Shown here piece by piece: positions 1-7,055 of a stretch of 20,401 nt of DNA. The stretch spans positions 1 through 20,401 of the IMG/VR virus record IMGVR_UViG_3300007516_000199; one strand, written 5' to 3'. Position 1 is the stretch's first letter, and each line of letters begins with the position of its first letter. A model generated the notes under the pieces. The model made no database searches. It was not told where the DNA came from and saw nothing but the letters and a program-made list of their open reading frames with translations. The position numbers and the translations under genes were made by a program. The DNA comes from a virus.

Positions 1-2
1 AA

Positions 3-53
3 AAAGGAGAAAGAGTTATAGAAGAAGTTAAACTAAATACTTCCTCAACTTAA
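3..53 (+). CDS. C-terminal end of an upstream gene (partial)
   Basis: One frame is open from the left edge to a TAA at 51-53 and encodes KGERVIEEVKLNTSST; the other two forward frames stop at 19-21 and 29-31. The position, just before a strong terminator at 89-118, fits the 3' end of a gene whose body lies outside the window. Sixteen residues are too few to assign a family, and chance openness over this length is quite possible. Confidence 0.45.
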   Translation, partial: KGERVIEEVKLNTSST

Positions 54-88
54 ACTCTATCTAAAACACATCTGAATTAATATTACTG

Positions 89-118
89 AGGAGTCTCCAC
101 AGAAGGAGGCTCCTTTTT
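89..118 (+). terminator. Rho-independent terminator
   Basis: AGGAGTCTCC (89-98) pairs with GGAGGCTCCT (105-114) over ten positions, with one G-U wobble, around the six-base loop ACAGAA, and is followed directly by a T run (114-118). It lies between the likely upstream gene end at 53 and the sigma-like gene at 159, so it should stop readthrough into that gene. A GC-rich stem in such AT-rich surroundings stands out clearly. Confidence 0.85.
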
Positions 119-158
119 ATGTAAAAAGACCAAATTCTTATACTTAAGGATTAGAAGT

Positions 159-848
159 ATGGCAAAGAAAAAGAAAAATAACATGTACTTCACTTTGGAT
201 GTGGACGATGCTATCACAGAACTCAATTCATTATCAAATTTAGAAGAACTAAAGCGCAACTCTCTTTATAACATACGCATATATAAACCTATGCGTGAGA
301 TGTGCTTAAACATAATTAACACTTTCAAATTTTATGAATCATGCGAAGAATCAACAGATGATTTGATAAATGATTGTTTAGGATTTTTATACAGCAAATT
401 TCCAAAGTTCCATGGGAACCGGGGAAAGGCTTTTTCGTATTTTAGTGTTGCATGCAAACGCTATTTGATTCAAAAATCTACCAGCCAAAAGAAAAAAAGA
501 TACAAAATTGTTTCGGTTGATGAAATGGATATGAATAAGGAATATGATGAAGGTCTTTTTTTTGTATACGATTACGAAGCTAAGGATGCAAAAATATACA
601 AACTTAAACTTGTGGATTGTATCGAGGAGTTTATTAATTCATCTAAAAAGAAAAATGATGTACTTTTAGCTAAAGCTTTGTTAATTATTATTAAGAACCC
701 TGATTTCGTTGATATATATAATAAGAAGATAGTCTATGCTCTACTTCGTGAAATGACAGGACTTAAAACCAAAGCAATCACACGCATCGTTAAGAAAATA
801 GAAAACACAGCATACGAAAAATACAAGGAATTTCGCAAAAATGAATGA
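159..848 (+). CDS. gp55-like late-transcription sigma factor
   Basis: Predicted 229-residue phage sigma factor that would bind host RNA polymerase core and direct it to late phage promoters. Residues about 41-105 look like the sigma region 2 core of the T4 gp55 family: an IYKPMREMCLNIINTFKFY helix, an acidic DDLINDCLGFL helix, then KFHGNRGKAFSYFSVACKRYLI, the aromatic/basic stretch typical of this family. A lysine-rich block (109-116) follows. The C-terminus (about 192-215, YALLREMTGLKTKAITRIVKKI) resembles a helix-turn-helix, possibly a region-4 remnant. T4 gp55 is somewhat shorter (185 residues). The start has a TAAGGA Shine-Dalgarno at 145-150, eight bases upstream. The gene follows a strong terminator, so it probably has its own promoter or leaky readthrough. 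Family assignment rests on pattern recognition, without an alignment. Confidence 0.75.
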   Translation: MAKKKKNNMYFTLDVDDAITELNSLSNLEELKRNSLYNIRIYKPMREMCLNIINTFKFYESCEESTDDLINDCLGFLYSKFPKFHGNRGKAFSYFSVACKRYLIQKSTSQKKKRYKIVSVDEMDMNKEYDEGLFFVYDYEAKDAKIYKLKLVDCIEEFINSSKKKNDVLLAKALLIIIKNPDFVDIYNKKIVYALLREMTGLKTKAITRIVKKIENTAYEKYKEFRKNE

Positions 849-1263
849 AGAAGTTAAGAAAGTAGATATGCTACTCAACGACTTATTTGTAGGTGACAAG
901 ACTCTCGAAAGTTTTTTACAAATAATCGAATCTTGGGCAACAGAAGATAGGCAATCAATTAATAGAGTCATTGAAATTTGTACGCATAATCTTGAAATAA
1001 CCGAAGACCCAGAAGAACAAACTATGCTCGGTAATACCCTTGCAGCACTTTACCGAGTCAAGCAAGCTAATACAGAATCAGTTATTCGAGTAGCAGATAC
1101 TCTTAAAGATTTAACTAAGTTTAAGAATCAAGGTATTCAACACGGTAATTCAACATTCATTATAACTGATGAGCAACGTGATGCTATTCTAAAAGACCAA
1201 CCTTCCGCCAATTTGAGATTGGAAATAAAAAATGAACGAATCGAAGAGCCTAAACAGCAATAA
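841..1263 (+). CDS. hypothetical protein, helical, 140 residues
   Basis: I do not recognise this protein. It overlaps the end of the sigma-like gene by 8 bp, which suggests translational coupling. The sequence is acidic and mainly helical, with no transmembrane segment or signal peptide. Residues about 50-95 (around EDPEEQTMLGNTLAALYRVKQ and SVIRVADTLKDLTKF) form two amphipathic helices that might mediate oligomerisation. The C-terminal part is charged (ATLRLEIKNER-like composition). Small terminase subunits of T4-like phages also have a helical oligomerisation core of this general character and size, but the resemblance is too weak to make that call. A tail or baseplate assembly factor is equally possible given the genes downstream. 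Confidence 0.8.
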   Translation: MNEEVKKVDMLLNDLFVGDKTLESFLQIIESWATEDRQSINRVIEICTHNLEITEDPEEQTMLGNTLAALYRVKQANTESVIRVADTLKDLTKFKNQGIQHGNSTFIITDEQRDAILKDQPSANLRLEIKNERIEEPKQQ

Positions 1264-1450
1264 TATTATCACTACACCTAATTTTTCTTATCTTGACAGT
1301 GAAGGTTTGAATATTGAAATTAGTAGAGTAGAATCAAGCTTACAAGATATATCTAAACCGCTTGGTGAAATGTTACGTAAATATGCTGATGCCCGAAGAG
1401 AATATGAATTGTTAGTTACTGAAAGAAAAAAAAGAATTAATAATGAGTAA
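1232..1450 (+). CDS. small coiled-coil hypothetical protein, 72 residues
   Basis: This short gene starts 32 bp inside the preceding gene and ends 8 bp inside the hub/peptidase gene, so all three are probably co-translated. The ATG at 1232 is chosen as the only in-frame ATG near the 5' end; its Shine-Dalgarno is weak. Residues about 28-70 (IEISRVESSLQDISKPLGEM, then KYADARREYELLVTERKKR) have heptad-like spacing and strong charge, fitting one long helix or coiled coil. In T4 several small baseplate hub assembly proteins are encoded next to hub and gp25 genes, so an assembly role is a reasonable guess from position only. No family is recognised. Confidence 0.7.
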   Translation: MNESKSLNSNNIITTPNFSYLDSEGLNIEISRVESSLQDISKPLGEMLRKYADARREYELLVTERKKRINNE

Positions 1451-2537
1451 AACTTATCGTAATATATTTCCTGAATCCATTCTGTATAAAATTCTTCGCG
1501 AAGCTGATAACAAAATCAATCATGAAGAATTTAATCCAAGAGGACCACATAGAGCTATTGTTCTTGAAGTATGTAAAGTTCCATTTAATCCTGATATACA
1601 CGGCTTAAGAGGTAACAATAAAGTTGTGTGGAAAGGCATGGGAAATGATAATTTTTATAAAGATGAAGAAAAACAAAGCTTACAAAACAATGATGGCACA
1701 ATAAGTTGTATCGTTGATAAAACGGCTAACAACAAATATTATCTTCCATATCCAAAAGGATATATTCGAGCATATGTTGATGGCTTAGATGTAGGAATGC
1801 CTTTTGAATTTTGTAGAGTATTTCGTCCAGCCGAAGATATTCCTGATGCAATTAATGCAATTCACCGTGGCGATATGATTAATGTTGAGTTTGATGACCC
1901 AATTCATTTTTCACAAGGAAAATGGGGAGGTAAGCTTCCAGAATCAGTCAATCCAGATAATTTGCCTGTCGGATTGGAATGGGAAACTGTTGATTCTTAT
2001 TTTGGCGGTGTGGATAATCAAAATATACCATCAGAACCATTTAAGGATATAATAGTCGAGAGACCAATTGGAGAAGAAATTGATGAATTAAGCAACGCTG
2101 TAGTTTTAGCTTGGCCTGTTGATTCAACGCAGAAATACATAACTTCAGAATTTGGTGTACCTCGCACCGGTCGCATACATAAAGGTACTGATATAAGAGC
2201 ACCCGAAGGTACAATTGTTCTCGCCGCTGGGAACGGGCAAGTTAGAACGGCTCAATTCACAGATACTACATTCAGTTATTTTATTGAAATTGAACATAGT
2301 GGATATATGACTCGATATTTTCATTTAGGTTCAAATCTTCAAGTTTATCCGGGTATGTACGTTCAAAAAGGACAAGCAATAGGCCAAGTTGGTCCAAAGG
2401 ATAGAGTTTCAAGTGGTCCACATCTTCATTTTGAAGTACGAAAAGTCAATCAAGGCCAAGAAAGAACGAATGGTATTGCTCTGGCAGCATTAAATCCAAT
2501 TAATAATAATACGGCGATAATAAAGGTTTATTCATGA
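1443..2537 (+). CDS. baseplate hub / tail protein with M23 peptidase domain
   Basis: The 364-residue protein joins an N-terminal gp5-like hub region to a C-terminal zinc metallopeptidase of the M23 (LytM/lysostaphin-like) family. The M23 domain spans about 228-352 and shows the expected ligands: H246 and D250 in HKGTD, and HLH at 327-329 (PHLHFEV), with H294 in RYFHLG; by family knowledge H246, D250 and H329 bind zinc. The N-terminal part, with PKGYIRAYVDGLDVGMP (104-120) and RRGD/VEFDDP-like strands (142-153), looks like the OB-fold region of phage hub proteins. M23 enzymes cut peptidoglycan cross-links, so the protein likely opens the cell wall during injection. It has no signal peptide, consistent with delivery in the virion. 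It overlaps its neighbours by 8 and 4 bp. T4 gp5 carries a lysozyme domain at the equivalent place. The OB assignment is less sure than the peptidase. Confidence 0.9.
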   Translation: MSKTYRNIFPESILYKILREADNKINHEEFNPRGPHRAIVLEVCKVPFNPDIHGLRGNNKVVWKGMGNDNFYKDEEKQSLQNNDGTISCIVDKTANNKYYLPYPKGYIRAYVDGLDVGMPFEFCRVFRPAEDIPDAINAIHRGDMINVEFDDPIHFSQGKWGGKLPESVNPDNLPVGLEWETVDSYFGGVDNQNIPSEPFKDIIVERPIGEEIDELSNAVVLAWPVDSTQKYITSEFGVPRTGRIHKGTDIRAPEGTIVLAAGNGQVRTAQFTDTTFSYFIEIEHSGYMTRYFHLGSNLQVYPGMYVQKGQAIGQVGPKDRVSSGPHLHFEVRKVNQGQERTNGIALAALNPINNNTAIIKVYS

Positions 2538-3292
2538 TGGCATTTGAACTTAAACAAGAATTAAAGAACAAAGTTAAAGTTCTTAGCTTAGCTACGTTAC
2601 CCGGCGATGAAGAATTGAGTTCACCTGTTGGTTCGACATTACTCTTATCACACGAAAAATATAATGCTAATGTTTCTATCATAGTTGGTAGATATAATAA
2701 TAGACCTGATATTAATAAAGATTCGGCAACATTTTTTGCTTCTGAATATGGCAGAATTGATAAACTTTTATTGAGTTCGCTGAAATCAGCGCCAGACCGT
2801 GGAGAATCATCATTAGCAATAATTAATGCTGACAAACTAAGATTGAATAGTAAGGTAGGAAGTATATCAATAACATCATCTGATAATTTATTTACAACTT
2901 GCCTAAGCAATAGAATCGATACCGTTGGTGGTGACATGGAATTAACAGTATCAGGAAATGTTAAAATAAACGTCGTTGGTAATGCTGAAATAAATGTTAG
3001 CGGTGATATAAAATCAAAATCAAAAAATCTTTTACTTGAAGCTAACAACAATGTTAAAATCAAAGCTGGTAATGCTATGGAATTAATATCACCTAAGGTT
3101 ATTGTTGATGGTAGAGATATTTCACTCGGAAAAAATGCAACTCAACCCATGGTGCTTGGCAATAATTTGGTAAATTGGGCACAGATTCACGCTCACATTA
3201 GCGTGGGAGGTTCACCAATATCTCCAATTCCAACAACTCCAACAACCACACCAGCAACATTGATATTAAGTCGTAACGTTAGGGTTAAATAA
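2534..3292 (+). CDS. gp5C/VgrG-like beta-helical tail spike
   Basis: Predicted 252-residue membrane-puncturing spike at the tip of the tail tube. Residues about 139-186 show consecutive octads (VSGNVKIN, VVGNAEIN, VSGDIKSK, then degenerate copies) like the VxGxxxxx repeats that build the triple-stranded beta-helix of T4 gp5C and VgrG proteins. After the helix, residues 205-221 (PMVLGNNLVNWAQIHAH) and GGSPISPI (225-232) match the closing segment of phage spikes, where an HxH motif (H219, H221) can bind an iron ion at the apex of the trimer, as known for P2 gpV. A Thr/Pro stretch (231-241) and a short strand end the protein. It overlaps the hub gene by ATGA and the gp25-like gene by TAATG. Together these two genes appear to replace a single gp5. 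Confidence 0.82.
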   Translation: MMAFELKQELKNKVKVLSLATLPGDEELSSPVGSTLLLSHEKYNANVSIIVGRYNNRPDINKDSATFFASEYGRIDKLLLSSLKSAPDRGESSLAIINADKLRLNSKVGSISITSSDNLFTTCLSNRIDTVGGDMELTVSGNVKINVVGNAEINVSGDIKSKSKNLLLEANNNVKIKAGNAMELISPKVIVDGRDISLGKNATQPMVLGNNLVNWAQIHAHISVGGSPISPIPTTPTTTPATLILSRNVRVK

Positions 3293-3723
3293 TGCCTCAG
3301 AATAGAGAAAGTCACTTTGGTGACTCAAATAGAACTAACATAACAATTCGTATTCCGTTGAGAAATGGTAGAGATGGATGGTTTGATAACATTGATAAAA
3401 CAGTGGACGCTATTGAGCAAGACATCAGAGCATTTTTATTTACCAACAAAGGCGAACGAGTTATGCGTCCTGACTTTGGAGTTGGTTTTATAAAATATAT
3501 ATTTGACCCTAATGATGGATTAATGGAAAGTCGAGCTCGTCAGGAAATTGAAGATGGTTTTCGTCAATATTTTCCTTTTGTTAAACTTAAAAAAGTAGAA
3601 GTTAAAAGAAAACCTAATGATGATTCTTTATCCGAAAATGAATTAAGAATTAAAGTTGAAGCTGAAATAAATTTTCCAGATGACATCAAAATGATAACCA
3701 TCGATAAGGTATTAACATACTAA
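3292..3723 (+). CDS. gp25-like baseplate wedge protein
   Basis: The 143-residue protein fits the GPW/gp25 family, a core wedge component that initiates sheath assembly in contractile tails (related to TssE of type VI secretion). Residues 37-50 give the leading helix (VDAIEQDIRAFLF), and NKGERVMRPDFG (52-63) is the family hallmark turn. The following FIKYIFDPND, a helix over about 77-93, and the beta strands to the C-terminus match the usual fold and length (T4 gp25 is 132 residues). The start shares one base with the preceding stop (TAATG), and the end shares one base with the gp6-like start, so the three are translationally coupled. The order spike, gp25, gp6 is a classic baseplate order in myophages. 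Confidence 0.93.
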   Translation: MPQNRESHFGDSNRTNITIRIPLRNGRDGWFDNIDKTVDAIEQDIRAFLFTNKGERVMRPDFGVGFIKYIFDPNDGLMESRARQEIEDGFRQYFPFVKLKKVEVKRKPNDDSLSENELRIKVEAEINFPDDIKMITIDKVLTY

Positions 3724-5633
3724 TGGACCCAAAGAATCTAAAAATAACAGATAAAACTCCCCGTCAAGAGCGTTCAATTAGGTATATTACTAAAGACTTC
3801 GTCGGATTCAGAAACAATCTAATGAAGTATCTTAAGTCTTATTTTCCCGATACTATAAAAGATTTTCATCCAGCTTCGTCTGGTATGATGATGTTAGAAC
3901 TTGATGCTTATGTTGGTGATGTATTAGCTTATTATATCGAAACTGCATTTCACGAAATGTTTCTTGAAGATGCAGTTGAAAGAAAAAATGTATATAGACG
4001 AGCTAATTTCCTTGGATATACCCCACCAGTAAAAGGCGCTGCACAAGTAAGCTTAGATGTTTACGCTGTAGTTCCAGCAATAATGTTAGAATCAATATAT
4101 GTACCAAATGAAAACTATACGCCGTATATTCAACATGGAATGAGAGTCCAATCTAATAATCCACATGGTTATTTTGAAACTACTGAACCTGTTGATTTTT
4201 CGATAAATACGCAAACTTCACCGCGTCAAGATATGATTTACGAATATAGCGGCGCAACACCAATAAGATTTTTGTTGAAAAAATCAATACCAGCTGTTGC
4301 CGGACAAACAAGACAATTTACATTCACAATTGATAATCCTCAGGAATTTTTGAAAATTAAAGTTCCTGACTCTGATGTAATTGACATTATAAGCGTCAAA
4401 GATTCTCAAGACAATACATGGTATGAAGTTGATTATTTAGCACAAGATACAGTATTTTATGAAAATAGAAATATTCAAGCCAACAATGCTGAATATTTTG
4501 AATACGAAGATGATGTTCCATATTTGCTTCGCTCTAAAGTGACTAACAAAAGATTTACCACTGAGTGCGACCATATAGGCAATTTACACATGAGATTCGG
4601 TGCAGGTGTATCATTTAATACTGACGATGAATTAATAGATAATCCTTATTCATTTCCATTGCCTATTATTAGTGCATCTTTTATTGATAAAAATATAGAC
4701 CCTAATAATTATCTAAAAACAAAAACTTTAGGCGAAGCTCCATTTAATACAACCTTTACGATTGATTATAGAGTTGGTGGTGGTAAAAACACAAACGTGC
4801 CATCAAACACTATTACATCAATTAATAAAATTCAAGTGAGCATGGCCAAACCAAATAATATTGTTACTCAAAGCGACCCTGACAGAATAAATACATTAAG
4901 TTCTATAACTGTCAATAATCCAAATCCGGCTACTGGTGGTTCTGATTTTGAAAATCTTGAACATACTAAGCATTATGCATCAGCATTTTTTGCTGCTCAA
5001 AATCGTGTAGTTACTGCACCTGATTATATTGCGAGAGTTATGTCAATGCCGTCAAGATATGGAGCGGTTGCTAAAGTTAATGCAGCGCCTACATATTTAG
5101 CTCAAAATGATTCATCGCCATCAAAAAAAAGACTTGATACCAATCCATACGGTATCAATTTGTATGTTTTATCATATGATAATAATGGAAAATTAGCAAT
5201 AGCAAATAATGCTTTGAAAAGTAATATTAAAAATTATTTAAGCCGTTATCGTATGTTAACCGATGGAATTAATATACTTGACGGAAAAATAATTGATATA
5301 CGTATTAGGTTTCATGTTAAGGTTTTACCATCATACAATAAAAATATAGTTTTAACAGAATGCATTTCAAATATTGCTAAATTTTTCAATACTAAAAATT
5401 GGCAATTTAGTCAGCCAATAATAAAATCGGAACTTGTATATGTATTACAACAAATCGAAGGAGTTCAAGCAGTAAAAAATATAACAATTGAAAATATTTA
5501 TGGTGGTAATTATTCGAATGCTGTTTATGATATTCAATCAAATACTTACGATGATACAATCTATCCATCACGACAAATAAGTATTTTTCAAGTACGATTA
5601 CCAGAAAACGATATTCTGGGAACTGCTTCCTAA
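3723..5633 (+). CDS. gp6-like baseplate wedge protein (Baseplate_J family)
   Basis: The 636-residue protein matches the T4 gp6 / P2 gpJ wedge family, which forms the ring that holds the baseplate together around the hub; T4 gp6 is 660 residues. The N-terminus (about 15-102) contains the family's opening: RSIRYITKDFVGFRNNLMKY, FHPASSGMMMLELDAYVGD, and a helix with AVERKNVYRRANFLGYTPP. Central beta segments include LHMRFGAGVS (about 288) and IDYRVGGGKNTNVPSNTI (about 346-363). The helical segment HYASAFFAAQNRVVTAPDYI (about 417-436) is also typical. The C-terminal part (about 490-630) has the alternating helix/strand pattern of the gpJ C-terminus. It starts on the last base of the gp25-like stop codon. 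A 36-bp gap without an obvious terminator separates it from the next gene. Confidence 0.93.
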   Translation: MDPKNLKITDKTPRQERSIRYITKDFVGFRNNLMKYLKSYFPDTIKDFHPASSGMMMLELDAYVGDVLAYYIETAFHEMFLEDAVERKNVYRRANFLGYTPPVKGAAQVSLDVYAVVPAIMLESIYVPNENYTPYIQHGMRVQSNNPHGYFETTEPVDFSINTQTSPRQDMIYEYSGATPIRFLLKKSIPAVAGQTRQFTFTIDNPQEFLKIKVPDSDVIDIISVKDSQDNTWYEVDYLAQDTVFYENRNIQANNAEYFEYEDDVPYLLRSKVTNKRFTTECDHIGNLHMRFGAGVSFNTDDELIDNPYSFPLPIISASFIDKNIDPNNYLKTKTLGEAPFNTTFTIDYRVGGGKNTNVPSNTITSINKIQVSMAKPNNIVTQSDPDRINTLSSITVNNPNPATGGSDFENLEHTKHYASAFFAAQNRVVTAPDYIARVMSMPSRYGAVAKVNAAPTYLAQNDSSPSKKRLDTNPYGINLYVLSYDNNGKLAIANNALKSNIKNYLSRYRMLTDGINILDGKIIDIRIRFHVKVLPSYNKNIVLTECISNIAKFFNTKNWQFSQPIIKSELVYVLQQIEGVQAVKNITIENIYGGNYSNAVYDIQSNTYDDTIYPSRQISIFQVRLPENDILGTAS

Positions 5634-5669
5634 CATGGACTTTTTATTTAATATAGAGACTAAAAACTA

Positions 5670-7055
5670 ATGTATTTATACCTAACAGCAAGCTTAGATG
5701 CAACAATATATGAAGGACATCCATCAAGTAATTTTGGTCAATCTTCTTTTTTGAAAGTTGGTCGAGTCCGGGAAGATGATGGATTGAAACGCTATCGTTC
5801 ACTAATAAAATTTGATTTAGATTATGCTTATTCATTATGGAATGGTGGTATTGGTAGTAATTTTATTAATACACATTCGTCAAATCCAACATTTTCTTTA
5901 CATTTATTTGATGTCTACTCGCCACAAGGTAATCAACCATATGGTTTCGAAATTTGTGCAGATAATCTTAGCATCAACAAATTTTCAAACGAAGGACGAG
6001 GAATTGAGGAAGATGGTTATCATACTGGCGCGCCAAGTTGGATTGAACCGATGGGTGGAGTTAGTTGGACAACAACAGGCTCTGACCATTATATTAATGC
6101 TCCTGCTGGTTCAGCATCAATGAGATTTGAATCGGGCGATGAAGATTTACAAATTGATATATGGAATTATGTCGACCTTTACGGTTCTTCAAACAAAGGA
6201 AGGTATGGACTTGTATTGAGATTATCTGACGATGAAACTTCTGATGGTGGATTTGATTCGGAAAATATTGAAGAAGTTAATACTAAAATGTTTTATTCTC
6301 GCCAAACGTCGACAATATTCCAACCAAGACTTGAAATATGGTGGGATAATTCTATTCAAGATGATAAGGGTAGATTCAAGTATGGAGCTTCGAAAAACAA
6401 TTCTCTTGCTTATTATAATTATTCTAAATCAAGATTGCAAGATGTAACAGACAATGACATGTATCTTGAAATTTTTCCGTCAGGTGTTTCACATTTAATT
6501 GGTTCTTATACCGCAGCCCATGTGACAACTGGAATATATCTTGTAGAGAATGTAAATATTACTGGCTCATATGGTACCAGTAATATTGATTATTGGGAAT
6601 TACAATGGAAAAGCGCATCAACGCTTCACAATACCGAATATATAACAGGAAGTAGTGAGGTTAATTATAGCGAGATAAATTCAGACGATGAAATGGTTAT
6701 CAATATAAAAAATCTTAGAAGTATATATTCAGTCGATGAATTTGTCAGATTTGATTTATTTATTAGACCTCGTTATCCAGTATACGGATTTACTTCAGGT
6801 AACGAGCATTTAGGAAATATGATTATACCAGATATGTGGTATGAAATTGTTGACGCTGATGACTTTAGCACAAAATATAAATTTATGCCTTTCAATAATG
6901 TAGCCACTCGATTATCTTACGACAACGGCGGTAATTATTTCAATTTAATGATGTCTTCATTCAATCGTCACCGTACTTATAATATAAAATTAAAATATAT
7001 GTTGAATAATCCAACTATTATACATTCGAAACGATTCTTATTTAAGGTAGTGTAA
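5670..7055 (+). CDS. DNRLRE-type accessory baseplate / surface-binding protein
   Basis: The 461-residue protein is beta-rich and starts directly with a DNRLRE-like module: LTASLDATIYEG (5-16), SNFGQSSFLKVGR (20-32) and RSLIKFDL (43-50). The whole module seems to run to about residue 210, with LVLRLSDDE and a final EIWWD strand. DNRLRE domains are jelly-roll, carbohydrate-binding-like folds found mainly in extracellular proteins. The C-terminal part (about 380-461), with WYEIVDADD, SYDNGGNYFNLMMSSF and a last FLFKVV strand, resembles a beta domain seen at the ends of baseplate-associated phage proteins. Its place between gp6-like and gp7-like wedge genes suggests a virion role, perhaps host surface binding or wedge decoration. 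It shares one base with the next gene. The function is inferred from fold and context. Confidence 0.75.
   Translation: MYLYLTASLDATIYEGHPSSNFGQSSFLKVGRVREDDGLKRYRSLIKFDLDYAYSLWNGGIGSNFINTHSSNPTFSLHLFDVYSPQGNQPYGFEICADNLSINKFSNEGRGIEEDGYHTGAPSWIEPMGGVSWTTTGSDHYINAPAGSASMRFESGDEDLQIDIWNYVDLYGSSNKGRYGLVLRLSDDETSDGGFDSENIEEVNTKMFYSRQTSTIFQPRLEIWWDNSIQDDKGRFKYGASKNNSLAYYNYSKSRLQDVTDNDMYLEIFPSGVSHLIGSYTAAHVTTGIYLVENVNITGSYGTSNIDYWELQWKSASTLHNTEYITGSSEVNYSEINSDDEMVINIKNLRSIYSVDEFVRFDLFIRPRYPVYGFTSGNEHLGNMIIPDMWYEIVDADDFSTKYKFMPFNNVATRLSYDNGGNYFNLMMSSFNRHRTYNIKLKYMLNNPTIIHSKRFLFKVV

Noticed and set aside
139-144. TATACT resembling a -10 box before the sigma gene
   Set aside because: A start about seven bases downstream would leave no room for the ribosome site at 145-150, and there is no matching -35 element.
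741-971. Minus-strand open frame spanning the sigma gene end
   Set aside because: It crosses two + strand genes that overlap in a coupled manner; the Cys/Phe-rich translation looks like a shadow of Lys/Glu codons.
2500-3063. Long minus-strand open frame (187 codons) opposite the spike gene
   Set aside because: It lies wholly across the hub end and spike gene, has low-complexity hydrophobic content, no ribosome site, and the + strand frame has clear family motifs and coupled start and stop.
3188-3205. Six-base inverted repeat CACGCT/AGCGTG
   Set aside because: It lies inside the spike coding sequence over the HAH codons, has no T run, and is short enough to arise from codon choice.
5636-5671. 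Tiny frame MDFLFNIETKN between the gp6-like and DNRLRE genes
   Set aside because: Eleven codons, no ribosome site, overlaps the next start by two bases; most likely chance.
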